Shown here in pieces: positions 8,097 through 15,159 of a stretch of 64,000 nt of DNA; the first letter of the stretch is position 1, and each line of letters opens with the position of its first letter. The position numbers and the translations under genes are program-made. The stretch comes from Sulfurimicrobium sp031426915 (lineage in GTDB: Bacteria; Pseudomonadota; Gammaproteobacteria; Burkholderiales; Sulfuricellaceae): contig JASJPB010000039.1 in assembly GCA_031426915.1 (NCBI GenBank), positions 1 to 64,000 of the forward strand. Direction: 5' to 3'. The notes beneath the pieces are model-generated. The model searched no databases. It saw only the letters and a list, made by a program, of their open reading frames with translations, and was not told where the DNA came from.

Positions 8097-8636
8097 ATGA
8101 ATTCCGTTACTGCTGCACTCTGCAAAAAACCCGTCTTAGGCGTAGCGATGTGGTTGGCTACCCTTTGCGTTACCAATCAATTACTAGAGGATACGTTTGT
8201 TGATCTACAGTTGCCCGACATTATCCTGTTCAAGGATATAGATGTACCAATGGACGACAATTACGGAATGCTTTTGCTGCTGCGTTCTTCTTCAGAGCCC
8301 CCGCTTCAACAGGCTGGACGGGCTTCTTGGTCGGAAGCAATCTGCCCAATAACCCAAGACAACAATGCGCCAATAGCGGCTGACTCGCCTCGCCCGTCAA
8401 AAGTCTCTCTGAAAATCGAAGTATTTTCAGCAAAAGGGGCCGTGTTAACTGAACAGGAGTTCTCACCCACCTGTCCCCGCCCTAAACATGAAAACTTTGA
8501 TTCTCTTTTCCTGGGATCAATTGAGCTAAAGCGGGGGAAGTACAAACTTCGTGTGCATAATCAAAAAACCCTACCCAGCGATGTTGCTCATCGCGCTCAG
8601 GTGCTACTAATGGGCCAAGGTTCAGGATTTCCATGA
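8097..8636 (+). CDS. Cassette-borne hypothetical protein, probably exported or anchored
   Basis: 179 residues from the ATG at 8097, three bases after the attC2 core site; an upstream TTG inside the attC core is less likely. Residues 11-25 (PVLGVAMWLATLCVT) could be a membrane anchor. The rest is a soluble domain with predicted beta-strands (SLKIEVFSAKGAVLTEQEF, KRGKYKLRVHNQKTL) resembling an Ig-like fold. The stop codon lies directly at attC3, so this is a complete single-gene cassette. I do not recognise the family. Confidence 0.7.
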   Translation: MNSVTAALCKKPVLGVAMWLATLCVTNQLLEDTFVDLQLPDIILFKDIDVPMDDNYGMLLLLRSSSEPPLQQAGRASWSEAICPITQDNNAPIAADSPRPSKVSLKIEVFSAKGAVLTEQEFSPTCPRPKHENFDSLFLGSIELKRGKYKLRVHNQKTLPSDVAHRAQVLLMGQGSGFP

Positions 8637-8637
8637 C

Positions 8638-8706
8638 GCCCAACCCATCATTCCATCGGATGCAGCGCGATAAAACCGCGCAGCGCCGGTTGCTTCTACA
8701 TTGACG
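8638..8706 (+). repeat. Integron attC site 3 (degenerate)
   Basis: GCCCAAC at 8638-8644 is a good core site. The stem is imperfect (GCGCG / CGCGC around ATAAAAC), and the downstream core reads ATTGACG rather than GTTRRRY. Identified by its position directly after a cassette stop codon and its likeness to attC4. Confidence 0.6.
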
Positions 8707-8868
8707 CTGTAGAAACCCCCTTTTCCCAGTAATTATCAGGGCGAATTTCCTCCTTCTTAAACGTTTCCACTTCAGCATCAGCGTGTCGGTGGCTGTATCA
8801 GGTCTCACATTCAAGCATTTTGATGGGTTGCGAGTCCCCGCTGTGTTTTGCTTTATGATATCCGGTTC

Positions 8869-8988
8869 ATGACAACTATTGATTTGTCCGTGAATGGCAC
8901 TTCACTTAAACGTGGTCAATGTTTGCGAGACAAATTTCGTGAGTTACTCATAACTGCCGAGAGGTTTGTTGAAAACCATGCGGCATAA
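8869..8988 (+). CDS. 39-residue cassette open frame
   Basis: ATG to TAA, encoding MTTIDLSVNGTSLKRGQ followed by CLRDKFRELLITAERFVENHAA. The stop codon overlaps the core site of attC4, which is the normal arrangement for a cassette gene, and this is the only plus-strand frame that ends there. The product would be a small, helical, charged peptide. The 160 bases before it (8707-8868) hold no gene I can support. No clear Shine-Dalgarno is visible. Function unknown. Confidence 0.45.
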   Translation: MTTIDLSVNGTSLKRGQCLRDKFRELLITAERFVENHAA

Positions 8989-9049
8989 CCCGTCATTCCA
9001 CCAGGCCTGCGCGAAAAGCCGCGCAGGCTGGTGAATCCAAATATTGAGT
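8983..9049 (+). repeat. Integron attC site 4
   Basis: GCATAAC at 8983-8989 and ATTGAGT at 9043-9049. A long, nearly perfect stem (CACCAGGCCTGCGCG against CGCGCAGGCTGGTG) surrounds AAAAGC. The first base of the downstream core deviates (A for G), as in attC3. Length 67 bases. Confidence 0.82.
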
Positions 9050-9080
9050 CACTTGATGCCATAAAGCACACAGGCGTATC

Positions 9081-9368
9081 ATGGAAAACATGAAGCCTGT
9101 GAACTGGAACACCGAAAAGAATATCCGCCTCAAAGCGGAACGAGGCGTTTCCTTTGAAGAGGTGTTATCGGCCATGTCGCATGGGGGCCTTCTTGATGTT
9201 CGAGACCATCCAAATACTGGCCAGTATCCGAATCAACGTATGCTGGTCGTTCGGATTCGCGGCTACGCCTATCTGGTGCCGTTTGTGGAAACCGAAAGTG
9301 AAGTCTTCCTGAAAACGATCATTCCGAGCAGGAAGGCTACCCGCAATTATTTAACTGAGGGCAGTTGA
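9081..9368 (+). CDS. BrnT-family toxin (cassette-borne)
   Basis: 95 residues. The pattern VNWNTEKNIRLKAERGVSFEE, then hydrophobic strands (RMLVVRIRGYAYLVPFVE) and the closing PSRKATRNYL matches the BrnT ribonuclease-fold toxins of type II systems, which carry WDxxKNxxNxxKHGVSFEE and SARxATxxE. In this family the toxin gene usually comes first, as here. It ends one base before the antitoxin start codon. The pair fills the cassette between attC4 and attC5 and would stabilise the array. Confidence 0.75.
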   Translation: MENMKPVNWNTEKNIRLKAERGVSFEEVLSAMSHGGLLDVRDHPNTGQYPNQRMLVVRIRGYAYLVPFVETESEVFLKTIIPSRKATRNYLTEGS

Positions 9369-9369
9369 A

Positions 9370-9693
9370 ATGGATAAGGAAAGCAAACTTGAAGAGGAGA
9401 TTTTGGCCTCCTTTGAAAGAGGCGAGTGGCAGTCCGTGCCAAATCTCAAGGATGAAATTGCCCGCTTTGCCTCATTAGCATCGGCATCGCTCGTCAAAGA
9501 CAAGCGCGTCAACATTCGCATTTCCTCTCGTGATCTCGAAGATATTCAAGCCAAGGCCGCAGAGGAAGCCATTCCTTATCAAACACTCATGGCTAGCGTA
9601 CTTCACAAATTTGTCACCGGGCGCCTTGTTGAGCCGTCACCCAGTCTAACCTCTCGTTCGAGCGGGACGCGCCAAAAGCGGCGCGCGCCTTAA
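9370..9693 (+). CDS. CopG-like antitoxin reading through the attC site
   Basis: 107 residues. The core KDKRVNIRISSRDLEDIQAKAAEEAIPYQ with TLMASVLHKFV is a ribbon-helix-helix domain preceded by an acidic helical N-terminus (residues 1-40), which would bind the toxin. It sits one base after the toxin gene. Oddly, the last 17 codons (from about 9643) lie inside attC5 and encode a basic tail ending in RQKRRAP. The RHH domain likely autorepresses the pair. Confidence 0.75.
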   Translation: MDKESKLEEEILASFERGEWQSVPNLKDEIARFASLASASLVKDKRVNIRISSRDLEDIQAKAAEEAIPYQTLMASVLHKFVTGRLVEPSPSLTSRSSGTRQKRRAP

Positions 9694-9707
9694 CTCAAAT
9701 GTTGGCA
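9644..9707 (+). repeat. Integron attC site 5
   Basis: GTCTAAC at 9644-9650 and GTTGGCA at 9701-9707. The inner stem GACGCGCC/GGCGCGCG surrounds AAAAGC, with CGAGCGG outside it. Length 64 bases. It closes the array; no further attC or integrase gene is seen. Confidence 0.87.
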
Positions 9708-9806
9708 TAATGCGCTGCAGCTTCTGCACCAGCGCCTCTCGATTTGATTTTCGGGAATGAAATCAGGCATAGCCAACCCGCAAATGCCGTGTTAAATTAT
9801 GACCAG

Positions 9807-9816
9807 TCTGGCCAGA
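9807..9816. promoter_or_regulatory. Palindrome TCTGGCCAGA, probable operator of the Phd/PIN pair
   Basis: A perfect 10-base palindrome 16 bases before the antitoxin start, next to a strong ribosome binding site (ACGGAGGG). Phd-type antitoxins autoregulate through short palindromes at this place. Confidence 0.5.
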
Positions 9817-9832
9817 ATTAACGGAGGGCGTC

Positions 9833-10084
9833 ATGCACAGCGAATGGCAGTTGCAAGAAGCGAAGGGCAATTTCAGCCAACTCATCAAGCGGGCGGCGAA
9901 CGGCGATGCGCAGGTGGTCACGGTGCATGGCAAGCCGACGGCGGTGGTGGTTTCGGCGGAAGAATACGCCCGGCTCACGCGCCACCGGGGCAAGCTCTCC
10001 AGCGCACTGTTGCGACCCGACCTTGCAGCGGAAGACCTGGATATTTCCCGCAGCCGTGACACCGGGCGAGACATGGAGCTATGA
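9833..10084 (+). CDS. Phd/YefM-family antitoxin
   Basis: 83 residues. The N-terminal half has the Phd fold signature WQLQEAKGNFSQLIKRA with VVTVHGKPTAVVVSAEEYARL, which dimerises and binds the operator. The C-terminal part (about 55-83, LAAEDLDISRSRDTGRDMEL) is the flexible toxin-neutralising segment. A good Shine-Dalgarno (GGAGGG) lies 8 bases before the ATG. The stop codon overlaps the toxin start (ATGA), so antitoxin and toxin are translationally coupled. Confidence 0.9.
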   Translation: MHSEWQLQEAKGNFSQLIKRAANGDAQVVTVHGKPTAVVVSAEEYARLTRHRGKLSSALLRPDLAAEDLDISRSRDTGRDMEL

Positions 10085-10503
10085 GCTGGCTGCTGGATAC
10101 TTGCGCGCTATCCGAATACGCCAAGAAAGCCCCCGCACCGAAAGTGATCGCCTGGCTGGACGAGCAGGATGAAGCCAGCCTGTTCATCAGCGTCATTACC
10201 CTGGGCGAGATCGAAAAAGGCATCCTCAAGCTGCGTGCCAACGACCCGAGCCGCAGCCAGAAACTCACCGCCTGGCTGGGCAAGGTGGAGCAACGCTTTA
10301 CCGGACGCATCCTGCCGCTCGATGCCGCCGCGCTCCATGTCTGGGCGCAACTTGCCGCACACGCTGAACTGGCCGGACAGCCCCTTCCGGTAATGGACGG
10401 CCTGATCATGGCCAGCGCCCAATGCCACGGCCTCACCGTGGTCACCCGAAACGTGCAGGATTTCGCGCAGCACCCGCAAGTCTTCAATCCTTGGGCGCTG
10501 TAG
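10081..10503 (+). CDS. PIN-domain toxin, FitB/VapC type
   Basis: 140 residues. The acidic residues of a PIN nuclease are present: Asp in LLDTCALSEY, Glu in ITLGEIEKGI, Asp in PVMDGLIMASA, and the terminal VTRNVQDF. The sequence is closest in pattern to FitB-like toxins (LLDTCALSE, TLGEIEKGI). It would cleave RNA when the antitoxin is lost. It lies directly beyond the attC array but has no attC behind it, so it is probably chromosomal rather than a cassette. Confidence 0.9.
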   Translation: MSWLLDTCALSEYAKKAPAPKVIAWLDEQDEASLFISVITLGEIEKGILKLRANDPSRSQKLTAWLGKVEQRFTGRILPLDAAALHVWAQLAAHAELAGQPLPVMDGLIMASAQCHGLTVVTRNVQDFAQHPQVFNPWAL

Positions 10504-10749
10504 ATTCGCTATCCCTAACGGGCATGGCACAAGTGCCGCCCCTGATCTTGAAACTTGCCATGCCTTTCTTCATGCCTGTGCTTCAACCCCTCCCAGCCTC
10601 CCCTTGTGCGAGCATCCGCTGTGCGGATTGCCTGCTTGACCCGCTTCAGGGGAGGGGACAACCGCTTCCCCCCTGACAAGGGGGCAATGAGGGGGGTGAA
10701 GCGCAGCCGCGGCGAGCGCCCCGATGGGGCGGCTCGCATGCTGCTTGTT
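10504..10749. other. Gene-free stretch with C- and G-rich inverted segments
   Basis: Between the PIN toxin and the convergent thioredoxin gene. Several CCCCTCCC/GGGGAGGGG and CCCCCCTGACAAGGGGGC segments could form hairpins and may end transcription from both sides. No open frame is convincing. Confidence 0.4.
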
Positions 10750-11118
10750 TTACCCTTTGGCTTCTTCTTCGGCGATTTGCTTGTGCACTTCCGCCATGTC
10801 CAGCGCCTTTGCCTGCTCAAGCACCTCTTCCAGCGCGGAACCCGGCATCGCGCCGGGTTCGGAGAAAATGATGACCTGTTCGCGGAATATCATCAGGGTG
10901 GGGATGGAGCGGATCTGGAAGTGCATGGCCAGTTCCTGCTCTTCTTCGGTATTGACCTTGGCGAAGGTGACGCCGGAAACTTTTTCCGAGACCGCTTCGT
11001 AGGTTGGGGCGAAGGATTTGCAGGGGCCGCACCACGGTGCCCAGAAGTCCACGACCACCAGGTCGTTGCCGTTGATGATTTCGCTGAAATTTTCCTTGTT
11101 GAGTTCTACAGTGGCCAT
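10750..11118 (-). CDS. Thioredoxin-family protein
   Basis: 122 residues. The active site WCGPC lies at residues 29-33 and the cis-proline at 73 (SIPTLMIF), so it should be a redox-active cytoplasmic thioredoxin. There is no signal peptide. The C-terminus (ALDMAEVHKQIAEEEAKG) extends past a minimal thioredoxin as a charged helix. It follows the Atm1-type exporter by 55 bases on the same strand, which suggests a joint role in thiol or glutathione-linked metal stress. Confidence 0.88.
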   Translation of the reverse strand: MATVELNKENFSEIINGNDLVVVDFWAPWCGPCKSFAPTYEAVSEKVSGVTFAKVNTEEEQELAMHFQIRSIPTLMIFREQVIIFSEPGAMPGSALEEVLEQAKALDMAEVHKQIAEEEAKG

Positions 11119-11173
11119 GTTATTGCTCCGTTTCTGGCTGGGTTAGCGCATTCCTGTGCGCGGGAGGGGGTGT

Positions 11174-12955
11174 TCATTCGGTTTCTTCCTGCTGTTGCAG
11201 CGCCCACATGTGGGCGTAGGCGCCATCCTGCGCCAGCAGTTGGTGGTGGGTGCCGCGTTCGACGATGCGGCCGTTGTCCATGACCAGGATCTGGTTGGCG
11301 TCGACGATGGTGGAGAGGCGGTGCGCGATCACCAGCGTGGTGCGGTTTTCGGCGATCTGCTTCAGCTCTGCCTGGATGGCTTTTTCCGATTTCGAATCCA
11401 GCGCCGAGGTGGCTTCGTCGAAAATGAGTATGCGCGGGTTTTTCAGGATGGCGCGGGCGATGGCGACGCGCTGTTTCTCGCCGCCGGAGAGCTTGAGGCC
11501 GCGCTCGCCAACCACGCTGTCGTATTTGTCCGGCAGGGACTCGATGAAGTCGTGGATGTGGGCGTAGCGTGCGGCCTGGATGATTTCTTCCCGGGTCGCG
11601 CCGGGGCGGCCGTAGGCGATGTTGTAATAGATGCTGTCGTTGAACAGTACCGTGTCTTGCGGGACGATGCCGATGACCTGGCGCAGGGAGTTCTGCGTGA
11701 TTTCCCGGATGTCCTGGCCGTCGATCAGGATGCGACCGCCGGTGGTGTCGTAGAAGCGGAACAGCAACCGCGACAGGGTGGATTTCCCCGCCCCGGAAGC
11801 GCCCACCACCGCGACGGTCTGGCCTGCGGGCACCTCGAAGCTGAGGTCGAAGAGGATTTCGCGCTTGGGCTCGTAATGGAAGTCGACATGCTCGAAGCGG
11901 ATCGCGCCCCGCTCAAGCTGCAAATTCGGTGCGCCGGGCATATCCTGAACTTCGGCGTTCCGCTCCATCAGCGAGAACATTTTTTCCATGTCGGCCAGGG
12001 AGTGCTTGATTTCGCGATAGACGAAACCGAGGAAGTGGAGCGGGATGTAGATCTGGATCATGTAGGCGTTGACCAGTACCAGGTCACCCAGCGTCATGGT
12101 GCCGTTCACCACGCCCTGTCCCGCCAGCAGCATCAGCAGCGTCACGCCGATGGCGATGATGAAGCTTTGCCCGGCATTGAGCGCGGCGAGAGAAGTGGTG
12201 TTTTGGATGGCGGCCTGTTCCCATACCTGCAGGCTCTCGTCGTAACGCCGCGTTTCGAATTCCTCGTTGCTGAAATACTTCACCGTTTCGTAATTCAGCA
12301 GGCTGTCGATGGCGCGGGTATTGGCTTTGGAGTCCATGTCGTTCATGGTGCGGCGGAACACCATGCGCCATTCCGTGATGATGAGCGTGAAGGCGATGTA
12401 CACCACCAGCGTGGCGAAGGTGATGATGGCAAACCACTTGTCGTATTTGACCAGCAGGATCGCGGCCACCAGCCCGATTTCCACCAGGGTGGGGAGGATG
12501 TTGAACAGCATGAAGTTGAGCAGGAAGCCGATTCCGCGCGTGCCGCGCTCGATGTCGCGCGAGATGCCGCCGGTCTGCCTTTCCAGGTGAAAGCGCAGCG
12601 CCAGCCGGTGCAGATGGCGGAATATCTGCAAGGCCACGCGGCGGATCGAATGCTGGGTTACCTTGGCGAATACGGCGTCGCGGAGTTCGCCGAAGAGCGT
12701 GGAGCAAAAGCGCAGCACGCCGTAGGCGACCAGCAGGAAGGCCGGCAGGACCAGCGTGGCCTGCTGCTTGTCGAGGGCGTCGACGATGTCCTTGAGCACC
12801 AGCGGAACCGCCACGTTGGCGAGTTTGGCGCTGACCAGCAAGGCGATGGCGAAGATGACCCGCCCCTTGAACTCCCATATGTAAGGCAGCAGGGTGCGGA
12901 TGGTCTTCCAGTCGTTACGGTTTGTTGGGGCGGCGCTGTAATGGGTGGTGCGCAT
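11174..12955 (-). CDS. Atm1-type ABC exporter (glutathione-linked/heavy metal)
   Basis: 593 residues, a half-transporter. Six-helix transmembrane domain at about 20-320 with SLLNYETVKYFSNEEFE, a hallmark of the Atm1/HMT1 branch, then a nucleotide-binding domain with Walker A GASGAGKST (about 385), signature LSGGEKQR, Walker B ILIFDEATSALD and the switch His in IAHRLST. Bacterial Atm1 proteins export glutathione conjugates of metals and confer metal tolerance. It is divergent from the 13.1 kb genes and followed by the thioredoxin gene. Confidence 0.9.
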   Translation of the reverse strand: MRTTHYSAAPTNRNDWKTIRTLLPYIWEFKGRVIFAIALLVSAKLANVAVPLVLKDIVDALDKQQATLVLPAFLLVAYGVLRFCSTLFGELRDAVFAKVTQHSIRRVALQIFRHLHRLALRFHLERQTGGISRDIERGTRGIGFLLNFMLFNILPTLVEIGLVAAILLVKYDKWFAIITFATLVVYIAFTLIITEWRMVFRRTMNDMDSKANTRAIDSLLNYETVKYFSNEEFETRRYDESLQVWEQAAIQNTTSLAALNAGQSFIIAIGVTLLMLLAGQGVVNGTMTLGDLVLVNAYMIQIYIPLHFLGFVYREIKHSLADMEKMFSLMERNAEVQDMPGAPNLQLERGAIRFEHVDFHYEPKREILFDLSFEVPAGQTVAVVGASGAGKSTLSRLLFRFYDTTGGRILIDGQDIREITQNSLRQVIGIVPQDTVLFNDSIYYNIAYGRPGATREEIIQAARYAHIHDFIESLPDKYDSVVGERGLKLSGGEKQRVAIARAILKNPRILIFDEATSALDSKSEKAIQAELKQIAENRTTLVIAHRLSTIVDANQILVMDNGRIVERGTHHQLLAQDGAYAHMWALQQQEETE

Positions 12956-13078
12956 TAATGTTCATGAAAGGGGAATATTAGTAAAAAATTATACTTCAGA
13001 ACGGCGGTTAACCCTTTCGATTTTTTGGCTTACAATGGGGATCAATTTTGTAATCATGCATCGCAGGGCAGGTTGTTT

Positions 13079-13912
13079 ATGGCTTTTCTGGACGAATTGA
13101 AAAAAGAAGCGCTGGCGCTCAAGGAGCATGAACAGAGCCTGACTCAAGCGCGCATGATGGAAGTGACGCAAAGCTTCCTGCTGGTCCAGTCCAAGCTCAA
13201 GGGGATGCTGCACTACCTGCAGGAACTGACCAAGACCCTCAACAATCTGGCGGCACAGTCCTCCCCACGCACTTATTACATCGACGGCTTCGGCAACGTG
13301 GAGGATTTTCACCCTGAAAAATATGTGGTGAACACCGAACGTATGACGATAGACCAGAAAGAGTTTATCAATGTCATCTATTTGCGCTATTCATGCAAAA
13401 CAGCTGCGGACATCGTGATCGAGAAAAATACTCCCTCCATGATCGAGATGCAGCGGGAGTATTTGTGGAAAGCCAACATTAAATTCCAGTGCACCGATTT
13501 CAAAAACGAAAAAGGCTTTGTGGACCGTGCGCGCTTCACGGTGGCCAACGAAATCCCGGTGCATATCAAGTTCACCGCAGATTTCGAGAAGGCCAAGGTT
13601 TTTCTTTCCATGAAAAATTTCAATGGTCTGACCGTCAATGAATTTACCTATGACGCGGATGAGATAGACGATGCAATGCTGGACGAATTTGCCAGATTTC
13701 TGGTGGGCAAGCCGAGCAGCTTCATGGAACTGGGGCGTCACCAGCAGGCGATGAGACAGAAAGTTTCCGCCAAACGTGCCAACACCGAAGTTGAATATGC
13801 CAATCACGATGCACGGAGTGAAGCCAAGCTGGAAAAGGCAGCCAAAGAGACAGTGAAAGAAGGAAAGAAAGGCTTGTTCAGCTCGATTAAATCGCTCATT
13901 TCCAAAGGGTAA
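13079..13912 (+). CDS. Conserved-looking protein of unknown function upstream of pilU
   Basis: 277 residues from the ATG at 13079; a longer frame exists but this start has a plausible GCAGG site and a natural Met-Ala N-terminus. Residues 1-65 are coiled coil (ELKKEALALKEHEQSLTQAR). The middle is mixed alpha/beta (RYSCKTAADIVIEK, VHIKFTADFEKAKVFLSMKNF). The tail is Lys/Ala-rich and ends in KKGLFSSIKSLISKG, possibly an amphipathic membrane-binding helix. It precedes pilU by 11 bases and is almost certainly in its operon. No family recognised. Confidence 0.8.
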   Translation: MAFLDELKKEALALKEHEQSLTQARMMEVTQSFLLVQSKLKGMLHYLQELTKTLNNLAAQSSPRTYYIDGFGNVEDFHPEKYVVNTERMTIDQKEFINVIYLRYSCKTAADIVIEKNTPSMIEMQREYLWKANIKFQCTDFKNEKGFVDRARFTVANEIPVHIKFTADFEKAKVFLSMKNFNGLTVNEFTYDADEIDDAMLDEFARFLVGKPSSFMELGRHQQAMRQKVSAKRANTEVEYANHDARSEAKLEKAAKETVKEGKKGLFSSIKSLISKG

Positions 13913-13923
13913 GGTAGAAATCC

Positions 13924-15132
13924 ATGGATCTGACACCCGTTTTCAAGTTCATGGCAGAAAAGCAGGCCTCGGACCTGTTTTTTTCGGCCGGTGCACCGGT
14001 TTACATCAAAATCGAGGGAGAGCTGAAGCCCATCAATAGCCAGGTGTTTGATGCCGCCATGGTGCAGGAAGCTGTTTATGGGGTGATGACGGAAGAGCAG
14101 ATTCGCATCTTCGAGGCTCACATGGAGCTCAATTTCGGCCTTTCCGTGCCGGATGCCGGGCGTTTCCGCGTCAATGTCTTTCGCCAGCGGGGCAGTGTGG
14201 CGATGGTGGCACGCTACATCAGCAACAAGATACCTACCCTGGATTCGCTCAATCTGCCGCAGATTTTGAAAAGCCTGGTGCTGGAAAAACGCGGCCTGAT
14301 CCTGGTGGTGGGGGCGACGGGTTCGGGCAAATCCACCTCCCTGGCATCCATGATCAACCATCGCAACGTCAACAAGACCGGCCATATCCTTTCCATCGAG
14401 GACCCCATCGAGTTCGTGCATCGCCATAACAAATCCCTGGTGAACCAGCGGGAAATCGGGATCGACACGGAGTCCTATGAGACCGCTCTGCTGAACGCAT
14501 TACGCGAGGCTCCCGACGTGCTGCTGATCGGCGAAATCCGCGATACCGCCACCATGAAACAGGCATTGATCTTTACCCAGACCGGCCACCTTTGCCTGGG
14601 TACGCTGCATGCGAATAATGCATATCACGCGGTAAACCGGATCGTGAATTTTTTCCCGGAGGAAGAGCGGGCTTCACTTCTGCTCGACCTGGCCATGACC
14701 TTGAAAGGCATCGTTTCCCAGCGTCTGGTGAAGGGCGTGGATGGAAAACGGGTTGCCGCGGTGGAAGTGCTGCTGAACACTTTCTACGTCTCGGAGCTGA
14801 TCCAGAAGGGCGAGGTGGACAAAATAAAGGACGCCATCGAGCAAAGCCTGAGCGCAGGCTCGCAGACTTTCGAGCGTTCCCTGCTGGACCTTCACATCGC
14901 GGGAAAAATCAGCCGTGAAGAGGCGCTGGTCAATTCCGATTCCCGTACCGACATGGAATGGCTGATGGACAATGCATCCCAGGAAGGCGGCAAGGGCGGG
15001 CAGAAAGGTCAGGGCACGTTCGAAATCCATGAGGACAAGCTGAACGCGTCCGAAAGTCTGGAAGGCTTTACGCTGAATCCGGAGTTCCTGGACAAGATCA
15101 GTTCGCCCTCCCCGGGTTCCACAAAAAGTTGA
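13924..15132 (+). CDS. pilU: Twitching motility ATPase PilU
   Basis: 402 residues. PilT/PilU-type secretion ATPase: N-terminal PAS-like half (ASDLFFSAGAPVYIKIEGEL), Walker A GATGSGKST (about 131), Asp box LSIEDPIEF, Walker B LLIGEIRD and His box GTLHANNAYH. The length and the C-terminal extension past the retraction core (ending FTLNPEFLDKISSP) fit PilU rather than PilT. It powers type IV pilus retraction as accessory to PilT. It forms a cluster with the unknown gene before it and the GspE-like gene after it. Confidence 0.88.
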   Translation: MDLTPVFKFMAEKQASDLFFSAGAPVYIKIEGELKPINSQVFDAAMVQEAVYGVMTEEQIRIFEAHMELNFGLSVPDAGRFRVNVFRQRGSVAMVARYISNKIPTLDSLNLPQILKSLVLEKRGLILVVGATGSGKSTSLASMINHRNVNKTGHILSIEDPIEFVHRHNKSLVNQREIGIDTESYETALLNALREAPDVLLIGEIRDTATMKQALIFTQTGHLCLGTLHANNAYHAVNRIVNFFPEEERASLLLDLAMTLKGIVSQRLVKGVDGKRVAAVEVLLNTFYVSELIQKGEVDKIKDAIEQSLSAGSQTFERSLLDLHIAGKISREEALVNSDSRTDMEWLMDNASQEGGKGGQKGQGTFEIHEDKLNASESLEGFTLNPEFLDKISSPSPGSTKS

Positions 15133-15159
15133 TCATAGTCCGCGCGTAGCACCTCCGGC

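Noticed and set aside
8482..8814. Minus-strand 110-codon frame across cassette 2 and attC3
   Set aside because: It crosses a recombination site and overlaps the end of a cassette gene; the peptide has no recognisable feature.
11156..12958. Plus-strand 600-codon frame opposite the Atm1-type exporter
   Set aside because: Shadow frame; the minus strand encodes an exporter with all ABC motifs.
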